From an uncultured Allobaculum sp. (lineage in GTDB: Bacteria; Bacillota_I; Bacilli_A; Erysipelotrichales; Erysipelotrichaceae): a stretch of DNA of 32,515 nt. Shown here piece after piece: positions 7,144 to 14,708 of the stretch. How positions within the stretch are numbered: position 1 is the first letter of the stretch; every line of letters begins with the position of its first letter. Position numbers and translations under genes: made by a program. The notes under the pieces are model-generated. The model was given only the letters and a program-made list of their open reading frames with translations. It was not told where the DNA came from and did no database searches. Where the stretch lies: assembly GCA_910577085.1 (NCBI GenBank), contig CAJTLE010000017.1:1-32515 (forward strand), read 5' to 3'.

Positions 7144-8437
7144 CTTGATCCTCTGCAACGACTGTATATCGTTCCTGTGCACTTTCCGTCATTCTAACAT
7201 TGATTCGACCGCTAAGGGGAGTCGTGGAGTAAATCCGGGCTGGATGGTATTGGCTTGTGTAGCCAATGTACCAGTTTTCATGACCGGGTTCCTCGCGTTC
7301 AATTAACAGCTGGCTTCTCTCAAAACGGGCCATATCCTGATGACGCAGTTCTTTGGAAAGGGCCAATAAAGCATCCGTACGCTGTTTAGCAGTATTGCCA
7401 TCGACAAAGCCGCTCATTTGATCCGCTGCAGTTCCCTTTCTTCTCGAATACGGGAAGACATGCAGAAAAGAAAACTTACAGTCGGATAACGTTTTTCTGG
7501 TCGTTTCAAATTCATCATCCGTTTCGCCGACAAAGCCGGTAATGACATCGGTCGAAATCGAGATGTCAGGAATGCGTTTTCGAATGTCTTCAAGCCGCTT
7601 TTCAAACTGAGCAACGGTATACGGACGTTTCATACGCGCTAAAGTTCTGTCATCGCCGGCCTGAATCGGGATATGAAGGTGCGGCAGGATCCGCGGATTT
7701 TTCTCCATCAGATCGAGCAGTTCATCACTGACTTCTGTAATCTCAATACTGGATAATCGATAGCAAACTTCTTCTGGTGTGTTTTCCAGAAGCATTTTCA
7801 ACAGATCGGTCAGATTGGTCTCTCTGAAATGGTAGCGGCCGGTATGAATCCCGGTCAGGACAATTTCAAGATGACCGTTATCCGCTAACATCTGCGCGCT
7901 CTTGACAACTTCTGAAGGCAGCTGGCTTCTTTCCGGACCACGGGCCAGTGGAATCTGGCAATAGGCGCAATACTGGTTGCATCCATCCTGAATCTTTAAA
8001 AATGCCCGGTGCTGACCTTCAAAAAAGCCGATCGGCATCGACTCAAAACGGGTCAGATCACGGCTTTCTTCTACAAGGTCCTGAGGAGTATGCACATTCA
8101 TGCCCTCGATAATTTTCGAAGCAAGCTCGTCTTTATGGGAAGCTCCAACAATCAGATCAACATTCAACGCTTCACGCTCTTTGGCATCGAGCATCTGCGT
8201 ATAGCAGCCAACAGCAGCCACAAAGGCATTGGGGTTTTCCCGTTTCAGACGGTTGATCCGGCGCCGGGATTTAGCCGCGGCAGTATTGGTGACGGTGCAG
8301 GTATTGATAATGAGCACGTCAGCGGGCTCGCCTTTGGCTACACGTTCAAATCCGGCCTGTTCAAGCTGGGAAGCGTAGAAAGCCGATTCATATTCATTCA
8401 CCTTGCAGCCAAGGGTTTCAATTTCAAATTTCTTCAT
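7121..8437 (-). CDS. mtaB: tRNA (N6-L-threonylcarbamoyladenosine(37)-C2)-methylthiotransferase MtaB
   Basis: A 438-residue methylthiotransferase that converts t6A37 to ms2t6A in tRNAs decoding ANN codons. The N-terminal domain supplies three cluster cysteines: TLGCKVN (Cys11), INTCTVT (Cys47) and AVGCYT (Cys78). The radical SAM motif is CNQYCAYC (Cys153, 157, 160), and a TRAM-like tail covers about residues 370-438. TLGCKVNEYES is the MtaB signature that separates it from MiaB and RimO. Start at 8437 is set by GGAAGGAGAG. It is first in a two-gene operon with murE, overlapping it by 23 bases. Confidence 0.95.
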   Translation of the reverse strand: MKKFEIETLGCKVNEYESAFYASQLEQAGFERVAKGEPADVLIINTCTVTNTAAAKSRRRINRLKRENPNAFVAAVGCYTQMLDAKEREALNVDLIVGASHKDELASKIIEGMNVHTPQDLVEESRDLTRFESMPIGFFEGQHRAFLKIQDGCNQYCAYCQIPLARGPERSQLPSEVVKSAQMLADNGHLEIVLTGIHTGRYHFRETNLTDLLKMLLENTPEEVCYRLSSIEITEVSDELLDLMEKNPRILPHLHIPIQAGDDRTLARMKRPYTVAQFEKRLEDIRKRIPDISISTDVITGFVGETDDEFETTRKTLSDCKFSFLHVFPYSRRKGTAADQMSGFVDGNTAKQRTDALLALSKELRHQDMARFERSQLLIEREEPGHENWYIGYTSQYHPARIYSTTPLSGRINVRMTESAQERYTVVAEDQDEIIKNV

Positions 8438-8908
8438 TTTTCTCTCTCCTTCCCGGCCTGGTCTGGTCCTGGTCTGATCAACAGAAAAAATGGACAGACT
8501 GTTTTCGGTTCGTATTGAACGGCTCGAACAGCTGCGCATTCATTCCTGTTTCGAGGATGACAGTTCTGGCTCTTTGATGATTTTATCGAAAAAGAAGACA
8601 AGACAACAGATCTTAATTTTAAGCAGTGTCCTGAAAGTGATAACAATAGAGTATACAGGATTGTTTTATCACGCTCTGCCGCATTTTCACATGAGAAACA
8701 ACGAAAAACCCCCACCACTGACCTAAAAAACGATCAGGATGGGGAAACAGATCGTATTCATATGTCTTTAATGCAAAGACGCAAGCGGATTCAAAAGAAA
8801 ACAGAATCAAGGACGAACCCAATCAAAGAGAAGTCATTCAAGGAAAGATGCACTCAAAAGAAGAAGCTTTCCTCCCTCTATGATCCTTCCAGCAGATAGA
8901 ACGAGATC
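8438..8908. other. Intergenic region with rsmE terminator, no gene seen
   Basis: This 471-base gap separates the rluB-rsmE operon from mtaB. It contains the rsmE terminator (8701-8744). On the minus strand a weak promoter candidate for mtaB (TTGTTA, 18-base spacer, TTAAAA) can be drawn around 8612-8643. Open frames here lack ribosome binding sites and coding character. Confidence 0.5.
8701..8744 (-). terminator. Probable terminator of rluB-rsmE
   Basis: On the minus strand CCCCATCCTGA pairs imperfectly with TCAGTGGTGGGG, followed by GTTTTTCG. It lies about 165 bases downstream of the rsmE stop, with no better candidate nearer. Confidence 0.6.
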
Positions 8909-9697
8909 TTAATCTGCGGATTCAGATTCAGTCTCTTTGATTTCACTGCCCTCAGGCTTTTGATCCGCCTGGCAGCTGCCGTGATTGGCATGCCAGGCAT
9001 AATCCGCACAGGCCAGCATATAGCACGCGGCAGTTTCCGCTCTTAAAATCCGGTTTCCAAGCGAGCAGAGAATAAATCCTTCCTGTTCAAGAAAATCCGC
9101 TTCACCAGCCGTCAGGCCCCCTTCAGGACCAATGACAAAAGTGGCGGAATGATCGAGCTTGTCGAGGCTGCAGCAAAGATGCTGGCTGACATTTTCCTTT
9201 TCCCAGGCACAGAGATTGAGCTCGGATTTAAAATGGCCCAGATCCTGCAGCCGGACTGGCTTTTCAATGGTGACCAGATTGGTCCGGTTAGACTGTCGGC
9301 ACGCCCCTTCAAGAATGCTGGCCCAGCGCGCCAGTTTCTTGTCAATTTTCTTGGGTTCAAGCGCAATGATCGTATTTGCGCTGGTAAAGGGTACAATGCG
9401 GGTAACGCCCAGTTCAGCGGCTTTCTGAAGCATCCATTCAAATTTATCCGCCTTGATCAGGGCTGCGCATAAAGTCAGTTCAGGCGGTGTGTCATTGGTC
9501 TGATCCGTTTCTTCACTGACATACACATACGGATGTTCCTGAACATGGCCATGATAGACGCGGCCGTTTCTGGAAATGATGCGGATGCGTTCTTTTGGAG
9601 TCGTACGAGTGACGTGGAACAGGTGATGAGCGGTCTTTTCATCAAGCGTCAGAATTTTTCCGACATGGAGTTCCTCATCGGTAAAAATCTGTTTCAC
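8909..9697 (-). CDS. rsmE: 16S rRNA (uracil(1498)-N3)-methyltransferase RsmE
   Basis: A 262-residue SPOUT methyltransferase modifying U1498 in the decoding centre of 16S rRNA. Seen: an N-terminal PUA-like domain with AHHLFHVTR, then GACRQSNR (131-138), GPEGG (190-194) and the knot segment LGNRILRAETA (213-223). A 25-residue tail rich in Glu, Ser and Asp follows the fold and is not part of the usual family length. The start is a GTG at 9697 that overlaps the rluB stop as GTGA, with AGGAAG upstream, giving tight coupling. Confidence 0.93.
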   Translation of the reverse strand: MKQIFTDEELHVGKILTLDEKTAHHLFHVTRTTPKERIRIISRNGRVYHGHVQEHPYVYVSEETDQTNDTPPELTLCAALIKADKFEWMLQKAAELGVTRIVPFTSANTIIALEPKKIDKKLARWASILEGACRQSNRTNLVTIEKPVRLQDLGHFKSELNLCAWEKENVSQHLCCSLDKLDHSATFVIGPEGGLTAGEADFLEQEGFILCSLGNRILRAETAACYMLACADYAWHANHGSCQADQKPEGSEIKETESESAD

Positions 9698-10422
9698 TTG
9701 GATTCTTCCTGGGCCATGGCGACTAATTTACGGACATCGTAAGGTTTGAGTCGTCTTGCCTGACCGGGTTTCAGATCATCCACGGTTACAAATCCAAACC
9801 GGGAACGATTCAGCCGGCGTACTTCGTGACCTAATGCTTCCATCATCTTTTTGACCTGATGGTTGCGGCCTTCATAAATCGTCAGATCGAGCAGCATGCG
9901 GTCTCTTGCATAGTCTTTGTTCTTGATGAACACTTTGGCCGGTGAATATTTTTCTCCCTGATACGTAAAGCCTTTACGCAGTTTTTTAACATCATCTTCC
10001 GTCAACATGCCCTGCAGGTTGATTTCATAGGTTTTTGGCAGGTGATAACGCGGGTGCATCATCTGATTGGCAAACTCGCCATCATTGGTCAAAAGCAGAA
10101 CGCCGCTGGTATCGTAGTCCAGGCGTCCGACTGGGAAGACACGCGGATTTGCCGGTACATAATTCATGACGGTGTCGCGGTCTTTATCATCTTTAACGGT
10201 TGTGACACAGCCTTTTGGCTTATTGAGGACATAGTAGACTTTTTCTTCTTTGGCCAGCGTCTTGCCATTGACCGTGATCCGGTCGTGGCTGTCGACCTTG
10301 GTGCCTAAAGTCGTAATGGTTGTGCCATTGACTTTTACTTTTCCAGCCAGAATCAGCTCTTCCGCTTTACGGCGTGAGCAGATTCCAGATTGCGCGATGA
10401 CTTTCTGTAAACGTTCTTCCAT
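9694..10422 (-). CDS. rluB: 23S rRNA pseudouridine synthase RluB-type
   Basis: A 242-residue RsuA-family pseudouridine synthase. An S4 RNA-binding domain (residues 1-60, SGICSRRKAEELI) precedes the catalytic domain with VGRLDYDTSGVLLLTNDG; Asp102 is the catalytic aspartate. NHQVKKMMEALGHEVRRLNR is a further family block. Bacillota members next to scpAB are usually RluB, acting on 23S rRNA. Three ATGs in a row (10428, 10425, 10422) follow AGAGAGG; the last has the best spacing (7). It is first in the rluB-rsmE pair. An RsuA or RluF role cannot be excluded from sequence alone. Confidence 0.9.
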   Translation of the reverse strand: MEERLQKVIAQSGICSRRKAEELILAGKVKVNGTTITTLGTKVDSHDRITVNGKTLAKEEKVYYVLNKPKGCVTTVKDDKDRDTVMNYVPANPRVFPVGRLDYDTSGVLLLTNDGEFANQMMHPRYHLPKTYEINLQGMLTEDDVKKLRKGFTYQGEKYSPAKVFIKNKDYARDRMLLDLTIYEGRNHQVKKMMEALGHEVRRLNRSRFGFVTVDDLKPGQARRLKPYDVRKLVAMAQEESK

Positions 10423-10907
10423 CATCATGCCTCTCTTTCCATTTTTAATTTGTCTGATTGTTTAGATTTTGTTTAAGGACTCGTTTTCCAGACTGAAAAA
10501 CAAAGCCTGAAATCCAGAATAGGGGTGCCTGAAATCAGAGAGAAGAGATATGCATTAATACGACCTCTGACTATCTCTGCATGAATCTCTCTGCACTGCC
10601 CTTCCTGATCGTCCACAAAATGAACCGAAATCCCAGGATTTCGATCAGCGATCCGGAAACCAGAAACTTATCTGATTTCCCTGCGCTTCTATTATCCTTT
10701 ATCCTGTGAAAATTGTGATCTGTCTAGACCAAAAGAGCAAAAAACAAATCCTGAAGAAATCTACACGAAACTCGCGTACAGGCAGCTTTTCTATGCCCAA
10801 TGACCTCAGCCGGATGATTTCAGTTAAATGGTCTATGCCAAAGATCCATAGACCAGATATCCATATATAGGATTCGCAATACAGGATTCGCAGCCCCGCT
10901 GCATTGT
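10423..10907. other. Intergenic region between scpB and rluB, no gene seen
   Basis: This 485-base gap separates scpB from rluB, genes that are often adjacent in Bacillota. No coding frame is credible. A hairpin lies at 10829-10855. A 10-base direct repeat, AGGATTCGCA, occurs twice near 10870-10890. No near-consensus promoter for rluB was found. Confidence 0.45.
10829..10855 (-). terminator. Hairpin after scpB, weak terminator candidate
   Basis: Arms TGGTCTATG (10829-10837) and CATAGACCA (10847-10855) form a perfect 9-bp stem. On the minus strand only TTTAA follows, so termination would be weak. It lies 53 bases past the scpB stop. Confidence 0.4.
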
Positions 10908-11585
10908 TTATTCGTTATTCTCTGCCTGTTTCTTTTCTACAGAAGCAGAAGTGTCCGATGGCTGGGCGTCCTGCTCTGACTGGGTTTCCTTTTGAATTGT
11001 GTCCTTTGCCGATGCAGCAGATTCTTCCTGGCGTTCAAAAAGCGGGCTTGTTTTTGGATCGGTATCACATTCCGGAAGATCGGCCAGGCTTTCGAGTCCA
11101 AAGGCATCATAAAACGCGCTGGAAACCCGATATAAAAGCGGGCGGCCGATGGTATCTTTATTGCCGCATGTTTCAATCAGATCTCTGGCCTGCAGCTTTT
11201 TGAGCATCAGCTCACTCGATACGCCCCGGATTTCATCGATTTCGACACGGGTAATCGGCTGGCGATACGCAATCAGCGAAAGAACTTCCATCGCCGCATT
11301 GGATAAGGAACTGCTTTTGGCTTTGGAGTACAGGCGCGAAGCATAAGGATAGACCTTTTCTTTGGCGACAAATTTCCAGCGTCCGCCATATTTGACCAGT
11401 TCAATGCCCCGGGAGTCTGATACATAGTCTCTTCGAAGCAGTTCGAGAGCCTGCCCCAGTTCATCACGGGTACATTCTTCAAATGCGGACTGGATCTGTA
11501 AAAGGGAGAGTCCTTCTTCTCCGCTGGTGAAGATTAATCCTTCCAGGATGGGTCGGATTTTTTCAAAGAGACTTTCTGTATCCAT
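10908..11585 (-). CDS. scpB: Segregation and condensation protein B
   Basis: A 225-residue ScpB, which forms a dimer of tandem winged-helix domains and joins ScpA and SMC in the bacterial condensin. Family blocks: LEGLIFTSGEEGLSL, YGGRWKFVAKE, LSNAAMEVLSLIAYRQPITR and EIRGVSS. The last 45 residues are low-complexity, rich in Glu, Ser and Gln, and probably disordered. AGGAGG lies 4 bases before the ATG at 11585, inside the scpA coding region, giving an unusually long 52-base overlap with scpA. Confidence 0.94.
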   Translation of the reverse strand: MDTESLFEKIRPILEGLIFTSGEEGLSLLQIQSAFEECTRDELGQALELLRRDYVSDSRGIELVKYGGRWKFVAKEKVYPYASRLYSKAKSSSLSNAAMEVLSLIAYRQPITRVEIDEIRGVSSELMLKKLQARDLIETCGNKDTIGRPLLYRVSSAFYDAFGLESLADLPECDTDPKTSPLFERQEESAASAKDTIQKETQSEQDAQPSDTSASVEKKQAENNE

Positions 11586-12298
11586 ATTTCCTCCTCTTCG
11601 TTACAATAGACAGCCGCCAGACCATCATGGACGAGTTCAAGTACCGCCAGAAAGGTCACAACGACTTCATGAAGGGTTTTCGTATCATCCAGCAGCCGTT
11701 CAAATGGAAACGGAGTGGTCGAAAAGACATCCATCTCCAGAATCTGTTCCATGCGCTCTTCCACGGACAGTTCCTTGACTTCAACCTGCGTTTCATACGG
11801 TTTTAAAATGGCATACCGCCGCATGAGACGCTCAAAAGCCTTCTGTAAATCTGCACTTTTTAAGTGCAGCTTCACACTGGGATCGGGATGGGCCGACCAT
11901 TCATCAATCAGACTGGCCGGAGCTCGGTCAAACTGGGATTGTCGGATTTCATGCAGTCTGGCCAGCATCGCTGCTTCCTGTTTGCATTTTTCATATTCCT
12001 GCAGTCGCCTGGCCATTGCCTGGGCCGGATCTTCCTGATAGGAATCTTCCTCCATTTCAATTTCCTGCTTTTTAGGCAGCAATTTGCGGGACTTGTATTC
12101 CATCAGCGATGTAAACTCAACCAGATATTCACTGCTCACATCCAGACCTTTATCGAGCGCATGACGGATGTAGGCGATGTATTGCGTGGCAAGAACATCG
12201 AGCTTGAGTTCAAATAAATCCAGTTTATTGGTGTGGACCAGATGAAGCATCAGATCCAATGGTCCTTCAAACTGGTCCAGCGATACATTAAATTCCAT
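11534..12298 (-). CDS. scpA: Segregation and condensation protein A
   Basis: A 254-residue ScpA, the kleisin of the SMC-ScpAB complex that bridges SMC heads. Seen: the N-terminal signature DQFEGPLDLMLHLVHTNKLD, SSEYLVEFTSLMEYKSRKLLPK, and a C-terminal winged-helix part with VVTFLAVLELVHDG. The central linker, about 100-180, is charged. AAAGGAG lies 8 bases before the ATG at 12298; earlier in-frame ATGs have no homologous sequence. The C-terminal end runs about 17 residues past the usual family end and overlaps the scpB start. Confidence 0.94.
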   Translation of the reverse strand: MEFNVSLDQFEGPLDLMLHLVHTNKLDLFELKLDVLATQYIAYIRHALDKGLDVSSEYLVEFTSLMEYKSRKLLPKKQEIEMEEDSYQEDPAQAMARRLQEYEKCKQEAAMLARLHEIRQSQFDRAPASLIDEWSAHPDPSVKLHLKSADLQKAFERLMRRYAILKPYETQVEVKELSVEERMEQILEMDVFSTTPFPFERLLDDTKTLHEVVVTFLAVLELVHDGLAAVYCNEEEEIWIQKVSLKKSDPSWKD

Positions 12299-12933
12299 GT
12301 TCCTGTCTCCTTTCGATTCAATCTCTGTCCAATCCATCAACTCATTTTCGTCTGTGCTTGATAGACAGATCTTCCAGACCTTCAGAGGTGTCTTTTTCTG
12401 TTGGGTCAGGCACCCATAATTTTCCGGCACTTTTTCTCCCTTCGCTTTTCTCGGTCAGGAAAACGCACCCATGAAAAATATCGGCCGGCTTTTAGCCAGG
12501 CACTTCTGGTCTGTGAATTATACAGGATGATTTTTCAATCCAAAAACCCTTCGTTTCGATCCGAATATTGTAAGCAGGATCTGAATCGAATTTCAAATGG
12601 TACAAAGAAGAGCACTCCGGTTTCCAATCTGTCTGCTTCTTTTGGGTATTTTGTAAAAGGATGATCCGGTCAAAAATCTGTTCAAAACTGATGAACAAAT
12701 ATCAGGGTCTGTCTGGCAGATTTCTCGATTTGTCGTACTGAATGCTTATGGCGGCTGGGCTGAATCTCTGACCTGGTTGAATTCTGGTTCGTAATTTCAG
12801 AGTACCATTTTCAGGCGATGATCGGGCGCAAATCAACAATTTGGATTTTCAATCATTTAATGCGCTTTCAGAATGGCTATATTTTTCGTTGAGTATAGAT
12901 TTCCATGATTCTCCCAGAATTAGAGAGCTTTTT

Positions 12934-12962
12934 TTGCGCCTTGCATTTTGATTGTTTAAAAT
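12934..12962 (+). promoter_or_regulatory. Promoter candidate of the amidase-like gene
   Basis: TTGCGC (12934-12939) and TAAAAT (12957-12962) are 17 bases apart, upstream of the gene start at 13016. The match to consensus is moderate. Confidence 0.4.
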
Positions 12963-12971
12963 TCTAGGTGA

Positions 12972-12988
12972 CCGGATTCTCAATCCGG
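12972..12988 (+). repeat. Leader hairpin before the amidase-like gene
   Basis: CCGGATT and AATCCGG form a perfect 7-bp stem with a 3-base loop, ending 15 bases before the ribosome binding site AGGAGGAG. It may only stabilise the mRNA 5' end. Confidence 0.4.
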
Positions 12989-13015
12989 CCTTTATCCATA
13001 GCAGGAGGAGACGCT

Positions 13016-13741
13016 ATGAAACGTGCTGTTCTATTTTTACTGGCCGCTCTGTTCATCCTTCTGGTAATTGAACCCAATCTGGGCGGGCAGCCGATGGCCA
13101 AAGAAGATAAGGTTCCAGTCTACAATCCAGACGAACCGCTTCAGACCAACGACGATGTGGAAACGCCCCGCTCCAGATCCAAAGCGCTGATTTATATTGA
13201 TCCGGCCCGCGGCGGCCAGGATGTCGGCTACAACACAGACAACCAGCAGCCTGAAAAAGATCTGCTGATGCAGCTGGCCGTCACCATTGGCAGTGCACTT
13301 GAAAAAGCCGGATACCGGGTGGAATACTCCCGCTGGTACGACGATGTTCCAGCCTGTTCAAATGAAGACGATTGCGAAACCGTACGTCTTGAACAGGCAA
13401 AAGCCGACCAGGCAGACTACGTTCTGTCCCTGGCGATGAATCAGGACTCGTCTTTGCATCGCGGCTTTTCCATCTTTACCCAGCCGAATAATCCGCAGCT
13501 CGATGATCTGACGCAGGAGCTTGCAGACCAGATTCAGGCGACCAGCTATTCACGCTTTGAAGGAATTGATACGGATCACTACGATTCCTTTGCCATCCTG
13601 AAAGATACTTCGATCCCTTCGATTCTGCTTCAGGTTGGCTATATCACAAATCCGACCGACTATTCCAAGCTGTCGGATACCAAGTTCCAGACCCGGATTG
13701 CCAATGCTATTACCCAGGCATTTCTCAATTCGGTTGACTGA
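13016..13741 (+). CDS. Membrane-anchored amidase_3-like protein lacking most active-site residues
   Basis: A 241-residue protein with an N-terminal signal anchor (residues 4-19, hydrophobic) and an N-acetylmuramoyl-L-alanine amidase (amidase_3) fold from about residue 56. The frame is recognisable: IDPARGG, PEKDL, LEQAKADQADYVLSL, LLQVGYITN. Active amidases carry IDPGHGG, a conserved Glu, SxHAN and VEVGF; here the first zinc His is Arg65, the second is Ala140, and the catalytic Glu is Gln206. Only Glu80 remains. It is therefore probably catalytically dead and may bind peptidoglycan or regulate a true amidase. The reading frame is intact, with AGGAGGAG before the ATG at 13016 and a terminator after the stop, so it looks maintained. 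Confidence 0.8.
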   Translation: MKRAVLFLLAALFILLVIEPNLGGQPMAKEDKVPVYNPDEPLQTNDDVETPRSRSKALIYIDPARGGQDVGYNTDNQQPEKDLLMQLAVTIGSALEKAGYRVEYSRWYDDVPACSNEDDCETVRLEQAKADQADYVLSLAMNQDSSLHRGFSIFTQPNNPQLDDLTQELADQIQATSYSRFEGIDTDHYDSFAILKDTSIPSILLQVGYITNPTDYSKLSDTKFQTRIANAITQAFLNSVD

Positions 13742-13748
13742 CCAGGAT

Positions 13749-13782
13749 CCAGACAGGTTTTAAACCGTTCTGGCTGGTTTTT
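13749..13782 (+). terminator. Terminator of the amidase-like gene
   Basis: CCAGACAGGTTT pairs with AACCGTTCTGG around a small loop, with a 2-bp internal mismatch; CTGGTTTTTA follows. It starts 8 bases after the stop codon. Confidence 0.65.
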
Positions 13783-13919
13783 ATGGACTGTCTTTTCTCA
13801 TTTTTGCTTCTGATTTGTTCGCAAATCGAGTTTTTTCTTTTTTCTGACTGATATTTTTGTATTCTTGAAATATACTTTTCAGGCAATTTTGCGGGAATGT
13901 ATGGTTTTAAGGCATTGGT

Positions 13920-14057
13920 GTGGCGCATCAATGGGACAGATTTTCCCTGGCGGGGGATTCAGTCAGTCAACTGCTGCACGAAAAACAGGAAGCTCATACG
14001 GTCGGTGTTGACTGCCTGTATGGACGATCACAGAAAAGGCAGATCTCTTTTGTTTGA
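13920..14057 (+). CDS. Possible 45-residue protein upstream of the Nudix gene
   Basis: An open frame of 45 codons begins at a GTG (13920) with TAAGG 7 bases upstream and ends 14 bases before the Nudix ATG. The predicted product (start VAHQWDRFSLAGDS, including SQLLHEKQEAHTVG) has ordinary soluble composition and codon use like its neighbours. I recognise no family. It could be a small operon partner or the remnant of a longer gene, since a stop lies just upstream in the same frame. Confidence 0.3.
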   Translation: MAHQWDRFSLAGDSVSQLLHEKQEAHTVGVDCLYGRSQKRQISFV

Positions 14058-14071
14058 TACGGAGGATGGAT

Positions 14072-14605
14072 ATGAGTACCAAAGAAATTTTTGATGGCAA
14101 GATTTTTTCCGTTGTCCAGAAAGAAATGGAGGTCAACGGGCGTCTGATGTGGCGTGACCTGGTCATTCATCCCGGCGGCGCTGCCATCAGTGTCATTGTG
14201 GATCACAAGATTTTGCTTGTCAGACAGACCCGGGCTGGCATTGGCAATGTACAGACTCTGGAAATTCCAGCGGGCACAATTGATGCCGGCGAAGATCCGA
14301 TGGTCACAGCCAATCGCGAGCTGAATGAAGAAACAGGCTGCACGGCCGAGTCTTTATCGCTGATCACTGCCTTCTGGCCAACACCAGGCTACGATTCGGA
14401 AGTTATTTATGTCTATCAGGCCCACGGGGTTTCCAAAGCAGAACACCGTCTGGCGATGGATGATACCGAAGATATCACCCTGGTCTGGATGGATGTTGAA
14501 GAAGCCTATCAGAAAATTGCCATGGGTGAGATCCGGGATGGCAAAACCATTCTGGCCATTTATCACGCAAAGCTGCAGGAACTTGAAGCAACAAGTGAAA
14601 AGTAA
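14072..14605 (+). CDS. Nudix hydrolase, ADP-ribose pyrophosphatase type
   Basis: A 177-residue Nudix enzyme. The full Nudix box is present: Gly68, Glu74, then RELNEETG (82-89). WRDLVIHPGGAAISVIV, LEIPAG and the later PTPGYDSE block are typical of ADP-ribose pyrophosphatases (NudF/YqkG group), which split ADP-ribose into AMP and ribose 5-phosphate. Substrate use is inferred from the family. GGAGG lies 7 bases before the ATG at 14072, which also excludes an ATG six codons earlier. A possible small gene precedes it; no strong terminator follows before the ATP-grasp gene. Confidence 0.9.
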   Translation: MSTKEIFDGKIFSVVQKEMEVNGRLMWRDLVIHPGGAAISVIVDHKILLVRQTRAGIGNVQTLEIPAGTIDAGEDPMVTANRELNEETGCTAESLSLITAFWPTPGYDSEVIYVYQAHGVSKAEHRLAMDDTEDITLVWMDVEEAYQKIAMGEIRDGKTILAIYHAKLQELEATSEK

Positions 14606-14645
14606 AGTCTTCCTGTTTTCGGCCAGAAACTGGAAGCATTCAATT

Positions 14646-14674
14646 TTGGAATCAATCTTGATTGATTTGATAAG
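14646..14674 (+). promoter_or_regulatory. Promoter candidate with palindromic spacer before the ATP-grasp gene
   Basis: TTGGAA (14646-14651) and GATAAG (14669-14674), 17 bases apart, enclose the perfect palindrome AATCAATC-TT-GATTGATT (14650-14667). Such a placement would suit a repressor site. The boxes themselves are weak matches. Confidence 0.35.
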
Positions 14675-14708
14675 AAGAAAGATAAGAATACAAAGAAAGG
14701 TGTACTGA

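Larger units (their letters stand above)
12299..13015. other. Divergent intergenic region between scpA and the amidase-like gene
   Basis: This 717-base gap lies between divergent genes. A perfect minus-strand TATAAT (12522-12517) could belong to scpA, but its -35 is poor and would give a 210-base leader. On the plus strand there is a promoter candidate at 12934-12962 and a leader hairpin at 12972-12988. The middle (about 12560-12900) shows no gene or strong structure. Confidence 0.45.

Noticed and set aside
10706..10724. TGTGAAAATTGTGA as another Rex site
   Set aside because: The half-sites are direct repeats, not inverted, and no fermentation gene follows.
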